Part shown: one piece after another, positions 9,901 to 22,210 of the stretch
Position numbering within the stretch: position 1 is the stretch's first letter
Layout: each line of letters begins with the position of its first letter
NCBI GenBank assembly: GCA_037349105.1
Contig: JAYJMM010000112.1
Location: forward strand, 2,294,001-2,358,000
Reading direction: 5' to 3'
Source of the DNA: Limnomonas spitsbergensis
Lineage: Eukaryota > Chlorophyta > Chlorophyceae > Chlamydomonadales
Length of the DNA stretch: 64,000 nt
Position numbers and translations under genes: made by a program
The notes under the pieces: model-generated
What the model was told of the DNA's origin: nothing
Database searches by the model: none
The model's input: only the letters and a program-made list of their open reading frames with translations

Positions 9901-12033
9901 CCTGGAATCCTAGGATGGGCAGGGAAATGGTCTGAAGCACGCGTGTTCCTGGAATCCTAGGATGGGCAGGGAAATGGTCTGAAGCACGCGTGTTCCTGGA
10001 ATCCTAGGATGGGCAGGGAAATGGTCTGAAGCACGCGTGTTCCTGGAATCCTAGGATGGGCAGGGAAATGGTCTGAAATTCTTATTTTTCTGGTATGAAC
10101 CTATCAACCTCTGAAAATGTTGATTTCTTGAGGAAGGTATTTATTAGTGAGTGGTCTGGATTGACATTTGGTAGAGCTTATTTTTCCGGCTGGTCGGCCA
10201 CCTTCAGCGGGCCACACCTCTGGAGATGAAAGGCCTGAAAAGGACCAAAACTGGACCAGCCTCCAACCGACGGCCAAAGTTGCATAAGGCCTCCTTCCAG
10301 TTGGTAGTTGGTAGCTGAGTAGCTGCTAAGCGGATTCTAAGCGATGAAATGTCACCTGTATGAAACAAGTTTGATGCATCTATGTAAAATGTTTGTTTCT
10401 TTTCTCAAGCATTTGGGACACAATCCGACACGTGGACTTTCGCGTTTCTTGTTCATGCTGGTGTTGCTGCTGACTTATTTTTGCTGGTGGCATGGCGGGT
10501 GTTGCTGGTGCTGGTGGCATGGCGGGTGTTGTTACTGGTGTTGGTGCTGATGCTGATGGTGTTGCTGCCTTTCTCATGTTGAGCCAAGCCTTGTGTGTCA
10601 CCTTGCACTGTTCAGGAATGGAGACTGCATCCCTCGCCGCAGCAACTACCTTGCATTCCAGGCAGCGGCAGCGGGGCCGGAGGGGGGTGATGCTGCAACG
10701 TCCGCCTTGATTGTGCTGAAACAGGTGACGGGGACAGAGGGTAAATTATTTCTGTTCCAGACAGCAACCGCGGGGCCTGATGGGTGGGGAGGGGGTGTAA
10801 GAGTGTGCTAAAGCGCTTGGCGCAGAGGTAGCGAAAGATACTCGGAAAATGGAACGTGAGGGAATCGAACACCTCTAGAACCGTCCACCAGACGGATGTC
10901 CCGGGAGATATAGGAGACCTGGGGTTTGAGGGTTTACCCACTTGGTACGAATTAGCGCTCGGAGATCTTACGTCAGCATCGCTGCGTAGTCTCTTACAGG
11001 GGGGTATGCAGACTCAACTAAGGGGGGGGGTCCTGCCTCATCCGCCTTTCGTGAGTCCTGTTTCAGAGATAGGCCATGGAGGGTCTTAGATTCCACGCGG
11101 GCAATACTTTTAAGATGTTGGGCAAACACCCGCCAAATTGGTTCATGGTCAAGGGGGCGTGTGCCAGTCTTTTGTAGTGCACTCCAGACCCTCTTCAGGC
11201 GGCCACCAATAGGCCACTGGGGACCCAAACTTGACCGGCGGCGGCCGGCGGCCTGAGCAGCAGGCTTGCTAATCCAGGCTCCCTTGGCGGTTGGCCGTGA
11301 TGCAGCTGAAGTGTAGCCGAAGCGTGCAAAAAATACAGTGGCCCCAAGCTTGCTATGGGTTCATGCCCAGGACGTCAGGCTGGCTCATTAGGAGCACAGA
11401 CACAAAATAGTACCAGAGCCACCTTGTCAAAGCATGGGGGGTCATTCTGGAACCACCGGAATGCAGTCCTTTTTGTGTCTTATTATTTGCCTCTTTGCAA
11501 CCGGTATATTAACGTTTTTACGAAGATGGCAGCCAGAGTGTTTCCTCTGTTAAAAATGAGTAACGCAGCATGCCAACGATTAAACCCGTGATTTTCTCTT
11601 CTTGTGTGCGCTTCAGGTGGGCCACTTCATGTGCTGAATCATCGTTGACTCTTGCAGCATGACTGCATGAGAGGTACCGTATTTCCTTGTCCTAAAATTC
11701 CACATAAAATGCAAATTCACGTGTGCCATGTGTGTTTTATGCCTGTGTTTTTAGGTGGGCCACTTCCAGATGTTGGACGAGCTGAGCTTTCTGCAGCGCA
11801 GCGCGTGTTCGTCAGGGAAGGTGGACGAGCCGGAGGTCAGGAGGCTTATCAAGGAGCTGATGCTAGCTTGGCTGCTGCCACCGCTAGCACCTGCGGCCGC
11901 GGCATTGGCTACAGGTGGCCGCATTGCTTCTTCTGAGGTGCCGGCTGGAGGGGGCCCTGGTGATCAGATGAGCGTAAGGATGGATCTGCTGAAGGGAGCA
12001 TGTGCTGCTTCCAGTCTGGAGTGCCAGCTGTAG
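6953..12033 (+). CDS. CLH: Chlorophyllase (alpha/beta hydrolase), five exons
   Basis: Chlorophyllase removes phytol from chlorophyll, giving chlorophyllide. Proposed exons, all in phase: 6953-7351, 8045-8787, 9540-9665, 10616-10724 and 11755-12033, about 551 codons. The lipase motif AGHSRGGK (near 8655) supplies the nucleophile Ser, LLLLDPVD (near 8740) the likely Asp, and VGHFQMLD in the last exon the likely His; this trio is typical of chlorophyllases. VLTIGFG and CIPRRSNYLAF match the conserved C-terminal half. The protein is longer than plant enzymes because of a Ser/Gly-rich insert before the GHSRGG motif and a long N-terminus. Exon 1 ends MLSRRAQLGALILG, a twin-arginine-like thylakoid signal after a presumed chloroplast transit peptide. 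The start is the least certain part. The spacer between exons 1 and 2 is C-rich repeat and exon-edge duplication. Confidence 0.85.
7303..7640 (+). repeat. Tandem duplication of chlorophyllase exon 1 3' edge plus donor
   Basis: About 7303-7430 and 7513-7637 are two copies of the same block. The first contains the real exon end (MLSRRAQLGALILG) and its GGGGTGAGAAG donor. The second, inside the intron, still reads MLSRKAQLGDLMLG up to the same GGTGAGAAG donor and then the same downstream intron sequence. Confidence 0.8.
7785..8040 (+). repeat. C-rich degenerate repeat in chlorophyllase intron 1
   Basis: Units built on CACTCACGCACCCCACTCCC repeat with variation. They run directly into the acceptor CACCCTGCAG at 8044, so they may act as an extended polypyrimidine tract. 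The open frame across them is probably not translated. Confidence 0.7.
9674..10078 (+). repeat. 47-bp minisatellite at the donor of chlorophyllase intron 2 (exon 3)
   Basis: About 8.6 copies of a 47-base unit starting CCTAGGATGGGCAGGGAAAT, virtually identical to each other. The array starts eight bases after the splice donor at 9666. Such uniformity implies recent expansion or homogenisation. Confidence 0.92.
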
Positions 12034-13610
12034 TAATATGGCCAGCAGTGGCAGCAGCTGCGAGTGCTGGCGTGTTTTTATAGAAGTGCAGGCCGTTGGG
12101 GGCCGCTGGGGATAAAATTAGCACACAGATGGATTTGCAGCATGGAGCGTTTGCCGCTAACGGCCTCGAGTGCCAGATGCTGTGACAGTGGCCAGCAGTG
12201 GCAGCAGCTGAGAGTGGCGGCGGTGTTTATCGGAGAAGTACTAGACGTTGGGGGTGCTGGTGATGAGATGGGTGCACAGGTGGATATATTGCAGTGGGAT
12301 TGTGTCATTCTGATGCATACATGACAGCATGGCACACAGGTGGATATGCTCCAGTTTACCAGGGCAGACTTGGGTGGGAGGCTCTGACTTTTGCTGAGGA
12401 CGTGGTGGGCATTGTTGAGGCCTAGTTTTTTCTTCTCTTTGCCCCCTTGGGGAATAGGCCCCCCCTCTTGTTTTTTGTTTCTCTCTTGCTTTTTTGTTGA
12501 AGGCTTCAAAGGGGTGGACATGCTTCGGCCTTCGGGTTGACTTTCCATTTCGGGGGGGGGGGAGGGGCATTTCTTTCTCCCCTGAGGTTTGGAGCTTTGG
12601 TGCACGGTCAGAATGGCATGACAGGTAAATCAGCGTTCTGAAGGCTGCTGGTTATTGAAACTCAACTCGTACGTCCATGTCATAACACCTCTGGGCCTTG
12701 TTCAAGTTTCAAAAAGGCTCGGGCGCCCAACTGTCTGGTTGGGAAAATTGGAAACTAAAGGCAAGAGGGAAGAAAGAAGGAGAGGAAGATAGGAAATGGA
12801 TCATGCCCCCCCAGGAAGGAAAGGAGGTCCAGAAATTCCCCAGCCCCTCATAAGAGTCTAGCGACTCTAGCCATGAACAGCAGTCTAGCCTTGAAAATTG
12901 GAATTCAACTCTTATGTACCTATGGGCACATGATGGTTAATTGCAGAGCTTCCGAAAAGATTGCTCTGCTATTTAAAGGAAAATAAGCATGGAGATGGTT
13001 TCCCCGCAAACAGGGCATGGCACGCTCATGATGATCTCCTCAGAGCAAGACCTGCAATGTTTGAAGGGACAGAGGTCAGATCACATTGATCTCAAACAAT
13101 CTTCAGGAATTGCGACTGTGCATGTGTCAGCCAAGTGAAAGCCCTCAGAGCAGGTCCGAAGGTACTTCATTCAATTGAGAATGGAGATGGATGCACGAGA
13201 CAATCCCAACCATACTAAAACAGGAATCCAGAGCGGATTGATCCACAGCTTCTCCGCTCTAGCATCACTATTTCTGGTGTTTCAGCTACAATTCAGCTAC
13301 ATGGCTATGCCCGTGGGAGCCTGGTACAGCAAGCCCTGCTGCTAGGGCCACTTGAGTGGGCGGGCCGGTCAAGGCTTGTTTACATAACGCCCAATGGTGG
13401 CTACCCACCACCCTGCCAAAGGTGGTGCGGCGCTCACCACAATATGCTTTCACTCTTTCCACACTATTTCCCCCTTTCCCCTCTTAACTTTCCTTCCCCC
13501 AACTTCAATGTGGGGCGCCCACGCGGCTGAGCCTTATGCACAGGGCCCTGGGGTGTAACGTCACTGACTACACAATACCGTGATGCAACCGACACGTCAC
13601 CCTGGTTGTT
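11590..13610. repeat. Right arm of the large inverted duplication
   Basis: This arm is the reverse complement of 1-2430. It contains the real last exon of the chlorophyllase (plus strand) and the last intron and exon of the RING gene (minus strand), which converge tail to tail. 12034-12970 between them is non-coding, with repeated GGCCAGCAGTGGCAGCAGCTG blocks (near 12040 and 12190) and a SINE-family copy near 12690-12740. Confidence 0.85.
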
Positions 13611-16600
13611 ACCTGCAGACTCCGTGTCCACGCAAACCCTTCCGCTCGTGGACCACAGCCATGACGGCGGGAGGCCCAAGGCAAATGCTGCACGCCTTCT
13701 TGTCAGCCACTGCTGATGCCCTGATAGCAGCAGACGCAGGAGTAGGCAGGGCAATCCCGGCTGGCTGGATGTGTGAAGCTGTACCCATTAATGGTGTTGC
13801 TGCTGCTGCTGCTGCTGCCTGCTGACGCGCTAGGTACATGGCGACCAGGGCAGGGGGCAGGCCAACGAGCGAGCCCCTGCCCGGTGCCACAGCTGGCCTG
13901 GCGGACTGGCTCGGCAGATTTACTAGGACGGAAGGTGCCGCCGCAGCGACTGGCGGTATGGAAGGTGCCTCTGTCAATGGGTTTGCAGCAGAACCGCCCT
14001 CTGCTGAGGCAGGGGCACGGCCTTCGAGGTCCCAGCATCTCTGAGCCCCTGCCCTGATTTCAGAGGGAAACCCATAAGCGCTGGGGCCTGCAGGGGCGGC
14101 TGCAGGGGGCCCTGCTGCTGGAGCGCGCAAGAGGCAAACAGGTGCAGAGGCTGGCTGGGAGGAGGCCGAGGCAGGTCTGGCAGCAGCAGCAGCAGCCGCG
14201 GGAGGTTGCGGTGCGACATAGCTTTCTGTTGATCCTGCAGCTGCTTCAGTGTGCATGGGCCTGTCATGGCTCCCTGGGCCTGCCAAGGGAGAGGCAGAGA
14301 TCTTTGCTTGGTCTACCTTGGGTGTGGACCTTGTCACCAGAGGCTCGAGACTCGGTGGCGCCCGGCGCGAGGCGCTTGAAGCCTTGGCCTCTTCAAAGGC
14401 CCTGGCTGTGGATCTACCGCCGCCGGCAGTCAGCGGCTGGACGCCAGGCTGTGTAGTGGCAGCTGCCTCCTGCTGATCTTGAGCCCTAGCCACTCTGCAG
14501 CCCTTGGCAGAAGCCTTGCCTGCTTTGCTTCCTAGGGGAGCTGTGCCCTGCTGCCGTTGGCGTTGAGGAGCTGCAGAGGAGGAGGAGGAGGTGGGACGGA
14601 AGAAGAGCTGCAGAAGGCGCGCCTGCGGCTCCACAGGCCCCCCAGTGCCAGTCCCTGGGCCACTTTTCCTGCTCGGTCCAGGAGCTGCAGAGGAGGGGTA
14701 GGTGAGGATAAGGCACGGCTGCTTTTCTGCAGGACCTCCAGCATTACTCCCGCCGACAATGTCTCTGCTGAGGAGGCCGCTGCCGGGAGCCGCAGTGCGC
14801 TGAGCAGGCGCAGTAATGTCTGCCCTCGCAGGCGTGCTGCCTGCTGTCCCATGGGCGTATATGGAGGGCTTGATCTTGCCCGACTTCGGCTTGCGATTCA
14901 CATCAGAGGGGGCAATGGCAGCGGCAGCAGAAGCAGCTGATTTTTGCTTGGCGTTCAGCCGATTCCTGCGCCAGTCCGCACGGACTGCCTGCCAGGATTC
15001 ATACAGGTACTGGCGGCAGCAGTATGCGAGGAGGAGCGCGCACATGAGGAGGCTCAGGATGAGGAAATCCAGGCCGTGCATCGCTTGGTCTGGCGGTGTC
15101 GGCATCACGAAAGCTCTCTCAGCCGCAGATTGGGCAAGTGCAGCATCGTACACATCAGCCGCGTCCTTGTATGCAGCGGCCGCGGTCGCGTATGCTGCTT
15201 TGTATGCTGCCACTGCGGCATTGTACGCAGACAATTTGTCTGCATAAGCGCCTACATCACTCATATGAAAGGCATCAGCCCCGTCGTAGCCGTCACCTTC
15301 TGCCCAGGGAGGAGCAGGCGGCGTGCATCCCTTAAGCATCGCTGCCATCAGGTCTGAGCACTCCTGCCGCTGTCCCCCCAGCAGCACACACCGCATGTAA
15401 TCCGTCACTCCGGGGCCGCATGGGGGCTTGAGTGGGTGCACAGAGGCAATGCGGAAAACAAACAGGCTGCCCAGAATGACGCAGATGGCTGCGGTGAGAT
15501 GGCCCCTGTGCCATATGTCTACTGCAGTAGTGTGCATGGTTGGGTAGCACGGACCCTGCACATCATGTGGAGGACAGTGAGATAGCCGTTGGTCACCGAG
15601 CATTTCAGCAGCTTATTCAAATACGCGGCTCTGGCCATGCTAGAGTATTAAGCTCTGCTTAAGTAGCGCAATGCATCATGTAAACGGGTGGGTAACAACA
15701 CCTCTTAAGACATGACAGGTCTGACCCAATCTCTGTTCCTGTTGCCTGTGCATTGTAATTTCTTACATACTTGTCACACTTTTGCTCACCTCCCGTCGCA
15801 GCCACGAGGACAGGACTTCATTGCCGCTCATCACCCCCCCTGCTGAGACGTCCTTGATGACCTTCTCCAGGACCCACTCCCTCTCATGGCTCTTGTAGAT
15901 GGTGTTATACTTGGGCGGCATAACGCCGGTCCGCAACAAACAGTACCACATCATTTTTCTCCAAACACTGCAGCCAGAGGGACATGCAAAGGCAGGAGGG
16001 ACGGCTATACTCAATGCACGATGACAAGGGATATTTTCATTGCACCTGGGAATGGAAAGGATATTTCGATTGCACAGCACCTGGGAATGGAAAGGATATC
16101 TCGATTGCACAGCACTTGGGGATGGAAAGGATATTTACAAATTTTTGATTCACAGCTCCTGGCTGGGAATGGAAAGGATATTTAAATATTTTCCATTCTC
16201 AGCAATAGGGAATGGAAATGTTATTTAAATATTTTCCATCGCACAGCACCTGGGAATGGAAAGGACATCGTCCATTCACAGCGCCTGGGAATGGAAAGGA
16301 TATCTTCCATTCACAGCACCTGGGAATGGAAAGGATGTCTTCCAATGCACAGCACCTGGGAATGGAAAGGATATCTTCCATGGCACAGCACCTGGGAATA
16401 GAAAGGAATGTCTTCCAATGCACAGCACCTGGGAATGGAAAGGATATCTTCCAATGCACAGCACCTGGGAATGGAAAGGATATCTTCCAATGCACAGCAC
16501 CTGGAAATGGAAAGAATATCTAGATTGCACAGCACTTGGGAATGGAAAGGATATCTTCCATTCACAGCACCTGGGAATGGAAAGGATGTCTACCAATGCA

Positions 16601-19600
16601 CAGCACCTGGGAATGGAAAGGATATCTAGATTGCACAGCACCTGGGAATGGAAAGGATATCTAGATTGCACAGCACCTGGGAATGGAAAGGATATCTTCC
16701 ATTCACAGCACCTGGGAATGGAAAGGATGTCTTCCATTGCACAGCACCTGGGAATGGAAAGGATATCTAGATTGCACAGCACTTGGGAATGGAAAGGATA
16801 TCTTCCATTGCACAGCACCTGGGAATGGAAAGTATGTCTTCCATTGCACAGCACTTGGGAATGGAAAGGATATCTTCCATTGCACAGCACCTGGGAATGG
16901 AAAGGATATCTTCCATTGCACAGCACCTGGGAATGGAAAGGATATCTAGATTGCACAGCACCTGGGAATGGAAAGGATGTCTTCCATTCACAGCACCTGG
17001 GAATGGAAAGGATATCTTCCATTCACAGCACCTGGGAATGGAAAGGATGTCTTCCATTCACAGCACCTGGGAATGGAAAGGATGTCTTCCATTGCACAGC
17101 ACCTGGGAATGGAAAGGATATCTTCCATTGCACAGCACTTGGGAATGGAAAGGATATCTTCCATGGCACAGCACCTGGGAATGGAAAGGATATCTTCCAT
17201 GGCACAGCACCTGGGAATGGAAAGGATATCTTCCATTCACAGCACCTGGGAATGGAAAGGATGTCTTCCATTGCACAGCACCTGGGAATGGAAAGGATAT
17301 CTTCCATTGCACAGCACTTGGGAATGGAAAGGATATCTTCCATGGCACAGCACCTGGGAATGGAAAGGATATCTTCCATTGCACAGCACCTGGGAATGGA
17401 AAGGATATCTTCCATTGCATAGCACTTGGGAATGGAAAGGATATCTTCCATGGCACACAGGCACAGCACCTGGGAATGGAAAGGATATCTTCCATTGCAC
17501 AGCACCTGGGAATGGAAATAATATCTTCCATTGCACAGCACCTGGGAATGAAAAGGATGTATTCCTTTCACAGCAGCTGGGAATGGAAAGGACATCTTCC
17601 ATTCACAGGAGCTGTACGCTGCCGGCACCCGCCCGAGCAACCCAAATACAAATGTCACATACACACTTACTTGCATTCGGTGCAGCAGGCCATGTAAGTT
17701 TGTAAAGCCAGGATCCCGATCCCGGGATGCGGCGAGCAGAAGCAACAGCGGTAGAAAAATTGAAAGAAACCCTGCGTTGGGTCATGCCAAAAGCAATTTG
17801 GTCCCTGGGGCCTGATCACGCATTCAACATACTGGTACTGCGGCATGAAGCACATGATTTGCTCATCTTTCGAGGTGTTACGCACGTTTCCGAGCTTAAA
17901 AATATATCCGGTCTTATGGATCTAATACCGGAACATATTTTGCATGTGCAAATAGTTCATGGGTGTTCTCTTGACGGCCACGCTGCAGCCATAAAAGGAT
18001 TAACCTCAACCCTGAACCCTGGGCAATCTCACCAGCGACCTGTATCTCCCCCCATGTACTACCTCAAGGCAGCACAATACGGTGAGATACAGCATGATAC
18101 GGCACAGGTTAAGCCAGATTGTACTGCCAAGTTAAATGACACGGCACAGGTGAAGCCGGATGGTGCTGCCATGGCAGCTTGATACGGCACAGGTTAGGCT
18201 GGATGGTGTCACCATGGTATACCTTGACAACAACAGGCAGCCACGGCCATGCAAGCAGAGGCAGCGTCGAGGTCAGGATTCCAAAGATGATGCCGGGCAG
18301 GCGCGAGTCGCGATAATAGCTGTAAGTGCTGCCATGATCCAGATAGAGGGATCCAAGTAGGTCGATCTCCTCCGCTGACACTTGACTCGCCGCAGATGCA
18401 GAGAGCTTTTCAGTTGACATCCTGCATTCGCAATTGTCAGTTTGAAAAATACTGGGACAGGCTGCACACCAGTGATCATTCATTGATTGAACTATTGGAC
18501 AATCTTTTCCTTGGGTTTTCAAATTGTGAGGCTGGCCGCCCAACCCTTGAAACCAGAGGCGCTAATAACCCGGGCGAATAAGAAAATCAAACAGGATATT
18601 AACAGCTGTCAGCGTGCCTGGCGCCCAAGCCTGGACCACATGGCAAGTGGCCTCAACCATGTCAGGCATCTAGCAGTCTCAAGGAAACATCCCATATCCT
18701 TCAAGATAATGTTGTTGGAGGTGACAAATAAGGCAAGGGGGGATGGATGCAGAGGTTGAGTGAGATCCAGCATAACAGCGTATCGTATCACACTAGCAAC
18801 CCTCAAGTGGGCTGATGGTGACCAGGCACATGGCAACACGATACGGCACAAGTTCAGCCGCATTGTACTACTTCAGTGCCTCGATACGGCACAGGTTCAG
18901 CCGGATTGTGCTACCATGACCAGGCATATGATGCAACAGGCATGTATTACGAACGCCCAGGGGAGCGCGCACTCATCAGCTGGGCAGGAAGCACCGATTC
19001 AAATTGAAGCAAAGTGATATATTAGTACCCTGGACTTCAGCACTGTGCCTCATCTGGACACCTCAGGCCAAGAGCTAGCACAGGCATCCTGATTTGATGG
19101 TATGCCATGCGCATATCCACCATTGTAGCAGCAGTTGGATGGAACATATCGCGCACACCAGAACTTACTTGATAACTACTTTTGCCGCGTTCCCGAACAT
19201 TTTGAGCACTGATAGGGCTCCGATGCGCTCTGGAATTGCCTGTTTCTTTATACCCCCCTTCTTAAGCAATTTCCGGAGTCTGCGGCGTAGTAGAAAGATG
19301 ATGAAATCTTCACGCATCCTCTGGCACGCCGCGGCCATGTCTCCAAACAGCGCAAAGACCATCATCAAGGTGAACAGGGATTCCATCTTGTGGCCCCACA
19401 TCGTGCGCCATCCTAGATATGACAGGCCCCAGCTCAGCGACCAGATCCGGGACAGTGGCACGATGAGCCTGGCAGCAATCAGATGCCAGCTGCAGACGCC
19501 CAGCACCACCAGGCCAATAAGTGCTGCAGGAACAAGGTGGTGGCATAATTAAACAGCTCTCAGTAATAATCGAGGTAACCTAAAGAAACAGGGGTGATGG

Positions 19601-20324
19601 CAGAATCAAGCAGGAAGGGTAGGGGGTATAATAGAAAAACAGGCATAATCAAGCAGCAAGAGCAGAGCAAGGGTGATAATCTGAGGGTCGAATACTAGAA
19701 TCCAGCATTATCAGCATGCAGCAGTGAGACGGGGGGATGATATCAAAATCAACTGACAGGAAAACGGAAATGGGTATATGGCACGATCAAGCAGCAGCCG
19801 TGTGATAACGTTATCAAGTGAAAACGATTTGCAGGTGATATGGTGGGGAAGTGAACAAGCTCCGAGGCCCCGTTTCTGCTCAGAATCTGCCACTGAGGCT
19901 GCAAGCTGATCTAGCAGGGTCATTTACCCAGCAGTATTATGCGCAGCTCTCCTTCACTCGCGATGTAAGCTGTGTATTTCCAGCAGCAGACAGAGCATGT
20001 GCACAGGCCACAGCCCTTGGCATTGCTCAATAACCGATGACACGCTTGTTCTCAGCAAGGATGGTTTCCCCTGGGTGACTCCCAGTACTCCCAGATCATC
20101 ACGGATGTCTTTTCTGAACAAAGTTCTCATCTTGGAGCAGATACAGAGCTCAAGCAGGATACATCCGCCGTCACAAAAGAGGATCTTCTTCCCCCAGTTC
20201 AGGATTCGAGGCCCAAGATGGCAGGTGATCCAGAAGGCAAGGGATAATTGGAAGCCTGTCAAGGGGATGACAAAGTTGCCAGCTTGGAAAAGGGTATCGA
20301 TGATGGCAAACTTAAAAATTTCGA
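12973..20324 (-). CDS. Multi-pass membrane protein with C-terminal MDM2-like RING finger (copy A)
   Basis: Exons read on the minus strand: about 20324-20103, 19523-19169, 18461-18223, 17771-17671, 15967-15790, 15555-13613 and 13051-12973. The last five join in phase. Phase between 19169 and 18461 is off by one, in both paralogues, so a small exon is missing from my model; the 5' end is also unresolved. Hydrophobic segments occur in nearly every exon (FVIPLTGF, SYLGWRTMWGHKMESLFTLM, ILTSTLPLLAWPWLP, LDFLILSLLMCALLLAYCC). A long Ala/Ser/Pro-rich linker follows. The C-terminus carries CSIC-x10-H-x7-H-x2-C-x2-C-x9-CPVC and ends ISMLIFL. The protein probably acts as a membrane-anchored E3 ubiquitin ligase, by inference from the RING. 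Function is otherwise unknown. Confidence 0.75.
16015..17600. repeat. 36-38-bp minisatellite filling an intron of RING gene A
   Basis: Roughly forty units built on CACAGCACCTGGGAATGGAA followed by AGGATATCTTCCATTG, with many single-base variants. It fills the intron between exons 17771-17671 and 15967-15790 almost completely. On the gene's own strand each unit reads CTTTCCATTCCCAG/GTGCTG, which resembles a splice acceptor. Long open frames on both strands (HSTWEWKGYLP-type and its antisense) are consequences of the unit length and not genes. Confidence 0.93.
18070..18222 (-). repeat. Donor-adjacent array in RING gene A intron
   Basis: Three to four units of about 40-48 bases containing AACCTGTGCCGTATC (minus strand) start immediately after the donor of exon 18461-18223. 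Related single units lie at about 18835-18920 and 21838-21850. Confidence 0.7.
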
Positions 20325-22210
20325 CTGTACTCAAAATGCTGTTTCCCGAAGTACGGTAAAATGTCTGCATCGCCCGATTGTCCATATTTGAATGATGCTT
20401 AAATAGCTTTGGCAATAAACTAGGCGCCCAGAAAATTGCTGAGACCACCAGATTCAAGCAAGAAGTATCTGACGTTAAGCCCAGGGAATGCACTCGAAAT
20501 GCCCCCACTTTCGTTTAACCCGCTGCCACAACGGCATGTCGGAAAGTGCGGAAGTCGTAGCCCTAATGGTGCAGAAGCCGTACCCTCAAAAGAAGGGTTG
20601 GGTGGCCAGACTCACACTTTGTAAAGCGTACTCCTTCAGAGCACACTGCTTAATCACTGATTCCTTGAATTATGATCGACACAGTCTTCTTCGACGGGTG
20701 TCTAGCTAGTTGGCCACCAATTGTCTCGATGCATTGGTGGGAGACTGAGGTACGAACGTTGGCATGAGCGATCTGCTGGGCTTTGAAACATAGTCGCCCC
20801 CAGAGAGTTGCCCCTGGTTTTTTCGTTTGCCTCAACAATCAGTAGGTTTTCGCCAGAGGTTATCTGATTATCGCGGTTGTCAAACCTTTCGGAGGATGTG
20901 GAAGTAGTGCGAACCACACTACTACTCAAACCCCCTGTTTTGGTAGGTAGGTCATGGTGTCAAAACTGGTAGGTTTTCCTACCGATTTCAGCCAACTTAC
21001 CAAAAATTAGGGCTATGATTCCCCGACCTACCAGAATTGGCTTGCACCTACCATTTCTTGCCCAGTCCCCTACCAAAGATCTCAAAACCTGCCATTTATT
21101 GTCCAGCCCCTACAAAAATGCCAAGTGAGCCAAGTTGATACAAATGGGGCAAACAATGAGCAAACAATCCAGTCTCGACATGATGTCCCTCATTTAACTT
21201 TTTAGCAATCCTTGTTTTATAAGGGCAGGCAAAGCCACGGGGCCACGCACCGGTGGTGTGAACCGGGCTCTGGCGCAGTGTGCTTGTTGGTCGTGTGCCT
21301 TACTGCCTTTCCTGTTCCTGCTCGCCTTTTCCCGGCTGTCGACGAGGGCCCCTTGCGCACCCGGGCTGTTTGTTGTGTGTCTATCTGCGTCTCAGGTTTT
21401 CTACCTTTCTGGGGTTGAACTGCCGGCCTCACACCTTGTAAAGTCCAAAGGAAAGAAAAGGCTGAGCGCGAGCCCGGCTGGCGCAAGCCCTCGAAATGGC
21501 GATGAGGCCAACGATAAGAGGCCGCGTAGTTGGGGTCACCGGGCGGTGGGAAAATAGCAACTTCGTAGGGCTTGTAGCTGAAGAAGTAGCTAAGCGTAGG
21601 GTAAATCGCGCAGCGCGCAGCGCTGCGCTTGATATTGAAGTAACAATTTCTCGTGTTGAAGGCGCATGCCTCTTGACTCACGGGCGGGCCAACAAGTAAC
21701 ACATTGAGAACCAGCATTTTTCTGTCCACTGAGGCCAAGACCTTCCATGCAGTCACATCAAAGCAAACGTTTATACCCATACTAGATTTATAAAAATGCG
21801 TACTAAGCTGATGAGCATACTACAGTACAAGCAGCCTGGTACGGCACAGTCGAGTCGCTCCTGCCTCCTCCACTCGAGGCGCATCGACATGTAAAAAGGA
21901 AACTTAGAGTCATACAAAATGTGCTCTGTAACATGAGCATGCAGCAAAAAAGTCTGTGCCCTGCATGGCAGTGGTCCTAAGCCATGTCATGGCTGCATAT
22001 GATAAGCTTCAACATAATTGTGGATTCAGCAAAAGAGCTAATGCTACAAAGTAATGAACATCTGCTTGCTTTCATGTTTGGGCAAGCCACAAAAACGTGT
22101 GCCCTAAATAATACGTGACAATGGTCCTAAACCCTCGTATGAAACTTGATCAGCATGGTGAGTTGCAAACCCTATGGCTGCACAAGAATAGAGTACAAAG
22201 GCAAACCAAA
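20325..22210. other. Unassigned region upstream of RING gene A
   Basis: 20515-20640 resembles 1120-1250 (both contain GGCATGTCGGAAAGTGC and a later AAAGCG) and so belongs to an interspersed family. 20935-21110 is rich in CCTACCA/TGGTAGG in both orientations and could form hairpins. Hydrophobic minus-strand frames near 21600-21780 (LVLNVLLVGPP) might be an early exon of gene A, but I cannot show it. Confidence 0.4.

Noticed and set aside
9674..10078. CRISPR-like regular array
   Set aside because: Units are contiguous with no unique spacers, in a eukaryotic intron.
10830..10960. tRNA gene on the minus strand (GTTCGATTCCC B box, AAGTGGGTAAACC)
   Set aside because: The B box is perfect but acceptor and T stems do not pair and the distance to the A-box-like word is too long; at best a tRNA-derived relic.
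16256..17745. Long open frames on both strands (HSTWEWKGYLP and EDILSIPRCC types)
   Set aside because: They are by-products of a 36-38-base array inside an intron; all frames are similarly open and the unit has no protein-like conservation.
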